Shown piece by piece: positions 6,498-13,385 of a stretch of DNA of 13,406 bases (the first letter of the stretch is position 1; each line of letters opens with the position of its first letter). The position numbers and the translations under genes were made by a program. This stretch comes from Bacillota bacterium (GTDB taxonomy: Bacteria > Bacillota > Clostridia > Christensenellales > Borkfalkiaceae), in assembly GCA_003343805.1 (NCBI GenBank), contig QAKM01000055.1, positions 1 through 13,406 on the forward strand. Reading direction: 5' to 3'. The notes below the pieces were generated by a model. The model was not told the DNA's origin. It searched no databases and saw nothing but the letters and a program-made list of their open reading frames with translations.

Positions 6498-8005
6498 TGC
6501 AGCTCTATATCAGACCGGACTATGAAGTCATACGCAATGAAGCGCGCTGCATCGCCTGCCGCGTCTGCGAGAGGCAATGCGCCAACGAGGTGCATTCCTT
6601 CGACCCCGAAACGGGGCTCATGCGCGCGGACGAGAGCAAGTGCGTCAACTGCCACCGCTGCGTCAGCCTGTGCCCCACGCACGCACTCAAGATCGTCAAG
6701 ACGGACGACACTTACCGCGAAAACGCCAACTGGGAGGCGCAGACCATCCACGAAGTATACCGCCAGGCGAACACGGGCGGCGTGCTCCTCTCCTCGATGG
6801 GCAATCCCAAGCCCTACCCCGTGTTCTGGGATAAGCTGCTCATCAACGCTTCGCAGGTCACAAATCCCCCCATCGACCCCTTACGCGAACCGATGGAGAC
6901 GCAGCTCTATCTCGGCAAGCGCACCGTGAAGGCGGAACGGGAGGAAAACGGGCTCTTAAAAGACAACCTTCCGCCGCAATTAAAGCTCTCCGTTCCCATC
7001 CTCTTTTCGGCAATGAGCTACGGCTCCATCTCCTACAACGCACACGAGAGCCTTGCGCGCGCGGCGGAAGCGCTCGGCACCTACTACAACACAGGCGAGG
7101 GCGGGCTGCACAAAGATTTTTACAAGTACGGCAAGCACACCATCGTGCAGGTGGCTTCGGGCAGGTTCGGCGTCCATAAGGAATATCTGGAAACTGCCGC
7201 CGCCATCGAGATCAAGATGGGTCAGGGTGCAAAGCCTGGCATCGGCGGGCATCTCCCGGGCGGCAAGATCAGCGAGGATGTCTCCAGGACGCGCATGATC
7301 CCGCAGGGCGTCGACGCCATCTCCCCCGCGCCCCATCACGACATCTATTCCATCGAGGACTTGAAGCAGCTCGTCGATTCCCTCAAAGAGGCGACGGAAT
7401 ACAAAAAGCCGATCATCGTCAAGATTGCGGCGGTGCATAACGCGGCGGCGATCGCGAGCGGCATCGCGCGGAGCGGGGCGGACATCATCGCCATCGACGG
7501 TTTCCGCGGCGGCACGGGCGCGGCGCCCACCCGCATCCGCGATAACGTGGGCATCCCCATCGAGATGGCGCTCGCCCAGATCGACACGCGCCTGCGCGAA
7601 GAGGGCATCCGCGACAACGTCTCCATCCTCGTCGGCGGCTCCGTGCGTTCGAGCGCGGACGTCGTCAAGGCGATCGCACTCGGCGCGGACGCCTGTTACA
7701 TCGGCACGGCGGCGCTTTTGGCGCTCGGATGCCATCTCTGCCGCTCCTGCCATACGGGCAAGTGCAACTGGGGCATCGCCACGCAGCGGCCCGACCTTGT
7801 CAAGCGCCTCAACCCCGACCTCGGCTATGAACGGCTCGTCAATCTCGTTTCCGCATGGAAGCATGAGATCGAGGAGATGATGGGCGGGATGGGCATCAAC
7901 TCGCTGGAAGCCCTGCGCGGCAACCGCCTGATGCTGCGCGGCATCGGGCTCACAGATACCGAGCTCCGCCTTTTGGGCGTGCGCTATGCGGGCGATTCCT
8001 TATGA
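6494..8005 (+). CDS. Glutamate synthase, FMN/3Fe-4S catalytic subunit with N-terminal ferredoxin domain
   Basis: This 503-residue subunit carries the reductive step in which 2-oxoglutarate and ammonia become glutamate on FMN. The N-terminus is a two-cluster ferredoxin domain with cysteines 19, 22, 25, 29 and 50, 53, 56, 60. The rest is a GltB-type FMN barrel with SAMSYGSIS near residue 173, an MGQGAKPGIGGHLPG segment and IDGFRGGTGAAPT (about 334-346). It ends in the 3Fe-4S pattern C-x5-C-x4-C at 413, 419 and 424 in GCHLCRSCHTGKCNWGIATQ. GGGAGG (6482-6487) lies 6 bp before the start, and the gene overlaps its upstream neighbour by 4 bp, which suggests coupled translation. This is the archaeal-type layout, in which the amidotransferase and GXGXG domains are separate genes. 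The ferredoxin domain should receive electrons from the two redox proteins encoded next. Confidence 0.94.
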   Translation: MMQLYIRPDYEVIRNEARCIACRVCERQCANEVHSFDPETGLMRADESKCVNCHRCVSLCPTHALKIVKTDDTYRENANWEAQTIHEVYRQANTGGVLLSSMGNPKPYPVFWDKLLINASQVTNPPIDPLREPMETQLYLGKRTVKAEREENGLLKDNLPPQLKLSVPILFSAMSYGSISYNAHESLARAAEALGTYYNTGEGGLHKDFYKYGKHTIVQVASGRFGVHKEYLETAAAIEIKMGQGAKPGIGGHLPGGKISEDVSRTRMIPQGVDAISPAPHHDIYSIEDLKQLVDSLKEATEYKKPIIVKIAAVHNAAAIASGIARSGADIIAIDGFRGGTGAAPTRIRDNVGIPIEMALAQIDTRLREEGIRDNVSILVGGSVRSSADVVKAIALGADACYIGTAALLALGCHLCRSCHTGKCNWGIATQRPDLVKRLNPDLGYERLVNLVSAWKHEIEEMMGGMGINSLEALRGNRLMLRGIGLTDTELRLLGVRYAGDSL

Positions 8006-8024
8006 TCGCGGGGAGGAAACAACG

Positions 8025-8471
8025 ATGAAACGCATCTATGTCAATGAACAATGGTGCCTCGGGTGCCATCTCTGTGAATATGAATGCGCCTATGCGAACT
8101 CGGGCATTGCCGATATGGTACGGGCGCTCAAAGGAAAGACCATCTATCCCCGCGTGCGGGTGGAGGATGCGGGGGAGATCCACTTTGCCGTCAACTGCCG
8201 CCACTGCACCGACCCCGTCTGCGTGCAAAGCTGCATTTCGGGCGCGCTCACGAAGGGCGAGGACGGCATTGTGCGCATCGACAAACAAAAATGCGTCGGA
8301 TGCCTCACCTGCGTGCTCGTCTGCCCCTACGGCGCGGTGCTGCCCTCCCCCGAAGGCCACGCCGCCATGAAGTGCCAGCTCTGCACCGACAACCGGATGG
8401 GCGAGCCCAACTGCGTCAAACACTGCCCGAACGGCGCCATCGTCTATGAAGAGAGGGAGGCAATGCAATGA
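8025..8471 (+). CDS. Polyferredoxin, four [4Fe-4S] clusters (glutamate synthase electron-transfer subunit)
   Basis: This is a small electron carrier of 148 residues with 16 cysteines in four groups: 11, 14, 17, 21; 58, 61, 66, 70; 90, 93, 96, 100; and 117, 120, 130, 134. The pattern is that of HycB/DmsB-like iron-sulfur subunits, which carry four [4Fe-4S] clusters. It has no signal peptide or membrane segment, so it is cytoplasmic. GGGAGG (8011-8016) precedes the ATG by 8 bp; the frame is open a little further upstream, but that would overlap the previous gene without a ribosome site. Its stop overlaps the next start (ATGA). Lying between the FMN subunit and a FAD oxidoreductase, it most likely wires electrons from NAD(P)H to the synthase. 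Confidence 0.92.
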   Translation: MKRIYVNEQWCLGCHLCEYECAYANSGIADMVRALKGKTIYPRVRVEDAGEIHFAVNCRHCTDPVCVQSCISGALTKGEDGIVRIDKQKCVGCLTCVLVCPYGAVLPSPEGHAAMKCQLCTDNRMGEPNCVKHCPNGAIVYEEREAMQ

Positions 8472-9706
8472 AAAAATATCCCTATGTCATCCTCGGCGGT
8501 TCGATCGCCGCCGTTGCCGCCATCGAGGGCATCCGCTCAAAGGACAGAAAGGGCGAGATCCTCGTCGTCGGCGAAGAGCCCTGTAAGGCTTACGGGCGGC
8601 CGCTCATTTCCTATTTCCTTCTGGGCGAGACCGACCTTCCGCGCATGGACTACCGCCCCGAGACCTTCTATGAAGAGAACAACGTTATGCTGCGCCTCGG
8701 CGTGCGGGCGGAACGCATCGACCCCGAAGAAAAGACGGTCACCCTTTCGGACGGGGAGACGATCGGCTATGAAAAGCTCCTCGTTGCAACGGGCTCCCGC
8801 CCCTTCGACCCGCCCATGGAGGGCATCGAACGCGTCAAAGAGCGCTTTCATTTCATGACGAAGGCGGACGCGCTCGCCCTCGACAAGGCGCTCTCGTCCG
8901 AAAAGCGGGTGCTCATCGTGGGCGCGGGGCTCATCGGGCTCAAATGCTTCGAAGGCATCGCGGCGCGCGTCAAGAGCGTTGCGATCGTCGATCTCGCTCC
9001 CCGCATCCTGCCCGCCATCCTCGACGAAACGGGCGCGAAGATGGTGCAGAGCGCGCTCGAAGCACGCGGCGCGGCGTTCTTCCTTTCGGACAGCGTCCTC
9101 CGCTTTGAAGGAAATACCGCTCACTTGAAGAGCGGGAAGGCGGTGGCGTTCGATCTCCTCGTCATCGCCGTCGGCGTGCGGCCGAACACGGAGCTTATGA
9201 AAGAGGCGGGCGGGGAAGTGCGCCGCGGCATCGCTGTAGATGAATGCGGCAGGACGAGCCTTCCCGATATCTTTGCTGCGGGCGACTGCGCGGAGAGCCT
9301 CGACATCGCAAGCGGCACGAGCAAGGTGTTGGCGCTCCTTCCCAACGCCGCCTTTCAGGGGCGCGCGGCGGGCGTCAATATGGCGGGCGGCAAGGCAAAA
9401 CTTGATAACGCCGTCGCCTTCAACTCCATCGGGTTTTTCGGCACGCACGTCATGACGGCGGGCGTCTATGAAGGAGAAATGTACTGCGAGCGCACCGAAC
9501 GCACCTATAAGGCGCTCTTTACCAAGGACGGACTGCTGAAAGGGTTTATTTTGATCAACCTTCCCGAACGGGCGGGCATCTACCTGAAGCTCCTCAAAGA
9601 GCGCATCCCGCTCGAAGCAGTCGACTTTGAGGCGCTGAAAACTTCCCCCGCGTGGAGCGCGTTCTCCCCCGAAGCGCGGGCAAAAAACTTTGCACGGGAG
9701 GTGTAA
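8468..9706 (+). CDS. FAD/NAD(P)-dependent oxidoreductase (rubredoxin/nitrite-reductase-like), glutamate synthase electron-input subunit
   Basis: This is a two-dinucleotide-fold flavoprotein of 412 residues. The N-terminal FAD site is YVILGGSIAAVAAIEGIR. The NAD(P) site is VLIVGAGLIGLKCF, around residues 149-162. The second FAD motif is IFAAGDCAES, around 269-278. The overall pattern matches the pyridine-nucleotide-disulphide reductase superfamily members related to rubredoxin reductase and the NirB N-terminal region. No redox-active disulphide (CxxxxC) is evident, so it is not a disulphide reductase. It probably oxidises NADH or NADPH and reduces the neighbouring polyferredoxin. The cluster has no classical GltD-like small subunit, and this pair appears to take its place. 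A GAGGGAGG ribosome site lies just before the start. Confidence 0.9.
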   Translation: MKKYPYVILGGSIAAVAAIEGIRSKDRKGEILVVGEEPCKAYGRPLISYFLLGETDLPRMDYRPETFYEENNVMLRLGVRAERIDPEEKTVTLSDGETIGYEKLLVATGSRPFDPPMEGIERVKERFHFMTKADALALDKALSSEKRVLIVGAGLIGLKCFEGIAARVKSVAIVDLAPRILPAILDETGAKMVQSALEARGAAFFLSDSVLRFEGNTAHLKSGKAVAFDLLVIAVGVRPNTELMKEAGGEVRRGIAVDECGRTSLPDIFAAGDCAESLDIASGTSKVLALLPNAAFQGRAAGVNMAGGKAKLDNAVAFNSIGFFGTHVMTAGVYEGEMYCERTERTYKALFTKDGLLKGFILINLPERAGIYLKLLKERIPLEAVDFEALKTSPAWSAFSPEARAKNFAREV

Positions 9707-9707
9707 G

Positions 9708-10427
9708 ATGAAGATCTATGCAAACGGGATGCACTATGCGGCGCTCAATGCGGCGGTGCGCCAAAGCGAAGAAAATATCGAGATCTTCGGCTGCGTCGGG
9801 CAGCGGTACCTCGGCGCGGGGCTGGAAAACAAGAAGATCGTCATTCACGGCACGCCGGGCAACGCCCTCGGAGCGTACCTCAACGGCGCGGAGCTGACCG
9901 TCGAGGGCAACGTGCAGGAAGCGACGGGCGACACGATGAACGGCGGCGTCATCGAAGTGCACGGCAGCGCGGGAGACGCCACGGGCTATGCGATGCGCGG
10001 CGGGAAGATCTTCATCGAAGGCGACGTCGGCTATCGCTGCGGCATCCACATGAAGGCATATCTGAGCCACCGCCCCGCCATCGTCATCGGCGGCAGGGCG
10101 GGGAGCTTTTTGGGCGAATACCAGGCCGGCGGCACCCTCATCGTTCTAGGCGGGCATACGGAGCAAAAGCCCATCGTCGGGAACTTCTGCGGCACGGGGA
10201 TGCACGGCGGAGAGATCCTGCTTCGCTGCGACGCGCTCGACGCAACGCTCCCCGCACAGGTCAAGGCGGAGCGCATACAAGGCCCCGGGAGCGAGGAAGC
10301 AGTCTCCCTCGTCAAAGAGTGGTGCGCCCGCTTCGGAAAGGATGAAGCGCCCTATCTTACAGCCGCTTACTATCGCCTGACGCCGAATGCGGAAAACCCC
10401 TATCGGCAGATGTATACGCCCAACTGA
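9708..10427 (+). CDS. Glutamate synthase GXGXG (GltB C-terminal type) subunit
   Basis: This 239-residue protein is made largely of repeated glycine-rich turns of the beta-helix GXGXG type, such as VGQRYLGAGLENKKIVIHG, GNALGAYLNGAELTVEGN, TGDTMNGGVIEVHGS and TGYAMRGGKIFIEGD. In full-length glutamate synthases this helix is the C-terminal domain that holds the amidotransferase and FMN domains together; it has no catalytic residues of its own. Here it is a separate subunit, as in Thermotoga and archaea. GGGAGG (9696-9701) lies 6 bp before ATG 9708; an upstream in-frame TTG at 9690 would run through the end of the previous gene and is rejected. Residues after about 185 leave the repeat pattern and may be a subunit-specific tail. 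Confidence 0.92.
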   Translation: MKIYANGMHYAALNAAVRQSEENIEIFGCVGQRYLGAGLENKKIVIHGTPGNALGAYLNGAELTVEGNVQEATGDTMNGGVIEVHGSAGDATGYAMRGGKIFIEGDVGYRCGIHMKAYLSHRPAIVIGGRAGSFLGEYQAGGTLIVLGGHTEQKPIVGNFCGTGMHGGEILLRCDALDATLPAQVKAERIQGPGSEEAVSLVKEWCARFGKDEAPYLTAAYYRLTPNAENPYRQMYTPN

Positions 10428-10451
10428 GTTTTGGGGCGGCAGGAGGTCGCC

Positions 10452-10970
10452 ATGATCCGCATTCTTCTACGCTGCGACTATTTATCGGTGCTTCCGAAAC
10501 TCCAAGAAAAACTGGAAAAGAGCGGTTTTTTGCCCGTCGGGGACGGCGAAGAAGCGGCGCTCTTTGTCCCGCAGCTTTCAAGAAGCGGCTGGGAGAAGGA
10601 AGTACTTGCCTGCACTGCGCGGGGCGGGGCGGTCGTCATCGTCAGAAAGGAAAATATCCCCGAAGCGGAGCGCCTGCTCAAAGGAAGCGGAGCGGCGGTA
10701 CTCCCGCATGACGTTCCTTTCCCCGTTCTCGTGGGCGTTTTGCAGGCGGAAGCCAAGGCGGGCGAGCGGCTGTTCGCCGTATGCGGAGAGATCGACCGTC
10801 TGCGGGAACGGCTGGAGAGCGAAAAACTTATACACCGCGCCAAGCTCGCCCTGATGGAGCGCGGCATGAACGAAGAGGAAGCGCACCGCTTCCTCGAAAA
10901 ACAGGCGATGGACCGACGGCTCCCCCGCCGCGCCGTCGCCGAAGAAGTACTCAAAGAGAGGGTCCCTTAA
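10452..10970 (+). CDS. ANTAR-domain RNA-binding regulator (NitR/NasT-like antiterminator)
   Basis: This protein of 172 residues has two parts. The C-terminal 55-60 residues (from about 115) are an ANTAR domain: a helical lead-in, LIHRAKLALMERGMNEEEAH, then FLEKQAMDRRLPRRAVAEEVL. The spacing of the alanine and aromatic/leucine positions matches that of AmiR, NasR and EutV. ANTAR domains bind paired RNA hairpins with hexaloops and prevent terminators from forming. The N-terminal 110 residues have the size of a receiver domain, but I cannot find the phosphoacceptor aspartate in its usual context. It may therefore be a degenerate receiver that senses a ligand or a protein partner. AGGAGG (10441-10446) lies 5 bp before the ATG. 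Its position inside the glutamate synthase operon, and the ANTAR-type hairpin before glnN, point to control of nitrogen genes, as described for NitR and glnA in clostridia. Confidence 0.85.
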   Translation: MIRILLRCDYLSVLPKLQEKLEKSGFLPVGDGEEAALFVPQLSRSGWEKEVLACTARGGAVVIVRKENIPEAERLLKGSGAAVLPHDVPFPVLVGVLQAEAKAGERLFAVCGEIDRLRERLESEKLIHRAKLALMERGMNEEEAHRFLEKQAMDRRLPRRAVAEEVLKERVP

Positions 10971-12551
10971 ATGTGTTCCATCTTCTGCATCACCGAAAAA
11001 GACATCGACTGCCCCCGCGTTCGGGAGAGCTTTTATAAGACCGTCTCCCGCGGGCCCGACATGAGCGAAATAAAAGAACTGCCCACGGGCTATATGGGCT
11101 TTCACCGCCTCGCCATCATGGGGCTCACCGCCGAAGGGATGCAGCCCTTTGCGCGGGGAAAGGACTTCCTTATCTGCAACGGCGAAATTTACGGCTTCCG
11201 CCCCTTGAAGCGCTCGCTCGAAGAGAAGGGCTATCGTTTTTCGTCGGACAGCGACTGCGAAATTTTGCTCCCCCTCTACCGCGAATACGGCGTGAAGATG
11301 TTCAAAATGCTCGACGCGGAGTTCGCCCTCGTCCTCTATGACGGCGAACAAAACAAATACATCGCCGCACGCGATCCCATCGGCATCCGCCCGCTCTACT
11401 TCGGCTATACGGAGCATCAAGCCATCGTCTTTGCGAGCGAGCCTAAAAATCTTGTGGGGATCGTCAAAGACATCTTCCCCTTTCCCCCGGGCTGTTACTA
11501 TGAGGACGGCGCATTTATCTGCTATTCGGACGTCGCCGCCGTCTCTTCCTATCACGATGAAGGATTAAATGAAATTTGCAAGGGCATCCGCGAGCGGCTC
11601 ATCGCGGGAGTCAAAAAGCGGCTGGACAGCGACGCCCCGCTCGGCTTTCTGCTTTCGGGCGGGCTGGACAGTTCCCTCGTCTGCGCCATCGGGGCGCGCG
11701 CCCTCCAAAAGCCCATCCGCACCTTCGCCATCGGCATGGAGAAGGACGCCATCGACCTAAAATACGCGCGGCAGGTCGCGGACTATATCGGCTCCGAGCA
11801 CACCGAAGTCTTTATGACGCGGGAGGAAGTGCTCTCTTCCCTCGAAGAAGTCATCGCATCGCTTGCCACCTTCGATATCACCACCATCCGCGCCTCGATG
11901 GGGATGTACCTTCTATGCAAAGCCATCCACCGCACGACGGACGTGCGCGTGCTTTTGACGGGGGAAATTTCCGACGAGCTCTTCGGGTATAAATATACCG
12001 ACTTTGCCCCGAACGCCGCAGAATTTCAGAAGGAGTCGCAAAAACGCATCCGCGAGCTCCATATGTACGACGTCCTGCGCGCCGACCGCTGCATCTCCGT
12101 CCACTCCATGGAGGCACGCGTGCCCTTCGGCGACCTCGGCTTCGTGAAATATGTGATGAGCATCGACCCCGAAAAAAAGCTCAACCAATACGGCAAGGGC
12201 AAATATCTCCTCCGCCGCGCCTTTGAAGGCGACTGGCTCCCGCCCGAAATTTTATGGCGCGAAAAGGCGGCGTTTTCCGACGCCGTCGGGCATTCGATGG
12301 TGGACGACCTCAAAGCCTATGCCGAATCGCTTTACGGCAACGACTGGCAGGAACGCGCCGAACAATATGCCTATCACGCGAAGCCGTTCACGAAAGAGAG
12401 CCTTCTCTACCGCGAGATCTTTGAAAAGTACTACCCCGGGCAGGCGAAGATGGTCAAAGATTTCTGGATGCCCAACCGTGCATGGGAGGGCTGCAACGTC
12501 TCCGACCCCTCTGCCCGCGTTTTGAGCAACTACGGCGACAGCGGGAAGTAA
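10971..12551 (+). CDS. asnB: Asparagine synthase (glutamine-hydrolysing)
   Basis: This cytoplasmic enzyme of 526 residues converts aspartate, glutamine and ATP to asparagine and glutamate. Residue 2 is the catalytic cysteine of the class II amidotransferase domain (MCSIFCITEK). Further motifs are the GFHRLAIMGL block, an ICNGEIYGF segment and RDPIGIRPLYFG. The synthetase domain starts near residue 205 and contains the ATP PP-loop SGGLDSS from residue 229. LLTGEISDELFGY and a MEARVPFGDLGFVKYVM segment follow, both typical of AsnB. The length fits the 500-560-residue AsnB class. Its ATG directly follows the TAA of the ANTAR gene with no gap, so translation is probably coupled; a GAGAGGG-like site lies inside the end of that gene. 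It is the last gene before the terminator and draws on the same glutamine pool as the synthase. Confidence 0.95.
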   Translation: MCSIFCITEKDIDCPRVRESFYKTVSRGPDMSEIKELPTGYMGFHRLAIMGLTAEGMQPFARGKDFLICNGEIYGFRPLKRSLEEKGYRFSSDSDCEILLPLYREYGVKMFKMLDAEFALVLYDGEQNKYIAARDPIGIRPLYFGYTEHQAIVFASEPKNLVGIVKDIFPFPPGCYYEDGAFICYSDVAAVSSYHDEGLNEICKGIRERLIAGVKKRLDSDAPLGFLLSGGLDSSLVCAIGARALQKPIRTFAIGMEKDAIDLKYARQVADYIGSEHTEVFMTREEVLSSLEEVIASLATFDITTIRASMGMYLLCKAIHRTTDVRVLLTGEISDELFGYKYTDFAPNAAEFQKESQKRIRELHMYDVLRADRCISVHSMEARVPFGDLGFVKYVMSIDPEKKLNQYGKGKYLLRRAFEGDWLPPEILWREKAAFSDAVGHSMVDDLKAYAESLYGNDWQERAEQYAYHAKPFTKESLLYREIFEKYYPGQAKMVKDFWMPNRAWEGCNVSDPSARVLSNYGDSGK

Positions 12552-12555
12552 ATTC

Positions 12556-12580
12556 GGCCGCCCCTTTCGGGGCGGCCTTA
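12556..12580 (+). terminator. Terminator of the glutamate synthase operon
   Basis: GGCCGCCCC (12556-12564) pairs perfectly with GGGGCGGCC (12569-12577) around TTTC, starting 5 bp after the asnB stop. Only TTAT follows, so the T tract is poor, though the stem is strong. It separates the operon from the promoter at 12626. Confidence 0.68.
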
Positions 12581-12625
12581 TCGCTTGATTTACGATTAAA
12601 ATACAAACAAATGTTTTTGTTTTAC

Positions 12626-12655
12626 TTGACAAGCGGGATTGCGGTGTGATATAAT
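12626..12655 (+). promoter_or_regulatory. Consensus promoter of the candidate structured RNA
   Basis: TTGACA (12626-12631) and TATAAT (12650-12655) are separated by 18 bp, both perfect hexamers. Just upstream (12590-12625) lies an A/T-rich stretch that could act as an UP element, including a short dyad ACAAA/TTTGT (12603-12620). The predicted start is near 12662. No ribosome site or plausible gene follows for over 500 bp. Confidence 0.82.
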
Positions 12656-12661
12656 GCGAAA

Positions 12662-13150
12662 TGTATCAAGCAAAATGCCCGTATCGGTGAAAGAGACGAG
12701 CGGTCAAGCCTGTTCCCATTGCCTCATGCAGTTTGCGGCTGTTCGGCAAATATGGCTTTAACAGACCTGATCGGCCGGCGGCGGATCGGCCGCAGAGGCG
12801 GCATTTTGCAAGACAAAAAACGGTACCCGAGCAAGCTGCGTCTGTTTGGCGCTGCATCACGATTCTTTTGCAGCGGCAACGTGGTTGCGTTGCCGAGGCT
12901 TGCGACGACGGGTTACAAAGAATAACTGTTTGCCTGCGCTGTGACCCCGCTCTGCGGGTAGCGCGGCGGCGGTTATCACTGTTTATAACGGGCGGTCATT
13001 GTGACCGCTTGCGGTGGAGTTTACTAACTTCCGCCGTTGCTTTTGTTGCGTTCTTTGACGCAGACAAAGGCAGTTATAAGCATACCGTTTTTTGGGCGAT
13101 CCATTGTTATTTCAGTCCATAGGAAGGTAGCTTTCTATGGACTTTTTGTT
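12662..13150 (+). ncRNA. Candidate large structured non-coding RNA (about 490 nt), family not recognised
   Basis: A consensus promoter and a strong intrinsic terminator bracket this stretch, which holds no convincing gene. Long-range complementarities divide it in two. Domain I is closed by GCAAAATGCC (12670-12679) with GGCATTTTGC (12800-12809), 10 bp perfect. Domain II is closed by CAAAAAACGGTA (12814-12825) with TACCGTTTTTTG (13083-13094), 12 bp perfect. Local helices in domain I include 12706-12710/12754-12758, 12719-12723/12745-12749 and 12772-12777/12787-12792. In domain II they include 12831-12836/12898-12903, 12850-12856/12869-12875, 12874-12881/12888-12895 (overlapping the previous by two bases), 12922-12928/13071-13077, 12936-12940/12960-12964, 12992-12998/13002-13008, and 13038-13051/13058-13072 with one bulge. 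The RNase P, tmRNA and SRP core motifs I know are absent. It could be a known large RNA class that I do not recall by sequence. The exact 5' end is inferred. Confidence 0.68.
13114..13150 (+). terminator. Strong intrinsic terminator at the 3' end of the candidate RNA
   Basis: AGTCCATAGGAAG (13114-13126) pairs with CTTTCTATGGACT (13131-13143) over 13 bp, with one G-U, around GTAG. TTTTGTTTT follows. This is the best-formed terminator in the window, and no protein gene ends before it. Confidence 0.88.
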
Positions 13151-13210
13151 TTATTCCGAGCTGCTTTTCCGCCCCTTTCAGGCGCGGGAGTAGATAGAGA
13201 TCATGTCAAG

Positions 13211-13256
13211 AAGGAGGAACGTTATGAGCAAGCAAAACGTTATCAGACCGCCGTAG
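13211..13256 (+). CDS. Ten-codon ORF with a strong ribosome site (possible leader peptide or broken gene start)
   Basis: AAGGAGG (13211-13217) lies 6 bp before ATG 13224. The frame reads MSKQNVIRPP and then TAG (13254-13256). A ribosome site this good followed by so short a frame suggests either a leader peptide or a gene interrupted by a stop or frameshift. An overlapping frame is open from about 13151 to the window end, giving a basic peptide that contains VDRDHVKKEERYEQAKRY, but it has no start codon at the ribosome site. I do not recognise either product. Confidence 0.3.
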
Positions 13257-13283
13257 AAGGGAACGCAAACAGCAAGCAAACAG
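13218..13283 (+). repeat. Short direct repeats
   Basis: AACGTTAT occurs at 13218-13225 and 13236-13243 (18 bp apart), and GCAAACAG occurs at 13265-13272 and 13276-13283 (11 bp apart). Such short closely spaced repeats occur in protein-binding regions of mobile elements, but two copies each is weak evidence. Confidence 0.3.
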
Positions 13284-13347
13284 TTGTTCTGCAAAGGCAG
13301 CCCGTCCGCTCTTTCAGGGAAATAGCCCCCTGCAAGGGCGAACGGCA

Positions 13348-13385
13348 CCAAACCGCGAAGCGGCTTTGGTATAGTGAGCTATACC
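13348..13385. other. Two adjacent hairpins, possible transfer-origin or leader structure of an integrative element
   Basis: CCAAACCGC (13348-13356) pairs with GCGGCTTTGG (13360-13369) with one bulged C and a GAA loop. GGTATAG (13368-13374) pairs with CTATACC (13379-13385) around TGAG, sharing two bases with the first. Neither is followed by a T tract, so they are not terminators. From memory, similar sequences lie ahead of mobilisation genes in Tn1549-like conjugative elements of gut Clostridia; I cannot confirm that here, as the window ends 21 bp later. Confidence 0.35.

Noticed and set aside
12719..13122. Two overlapping + strand frames (12719-12925 and 12733-13122) inside the candidate RNA
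   Set aside because: They have no ribosome site, a basic and cysteine-rich composition without motifs, and codons spread across base-paired helices. Structure explains the sequence better than coding.
12662..13150. RNase P RNA, tmRNA, SRP RNA or group I/II intron
   Set aside because: The conserved RNase P core (GAGGAAAGTCC-like), the tmRNA tRNA-like ends, the SRP loop sequences and intron boundary motifs were looked for by eye and not found.
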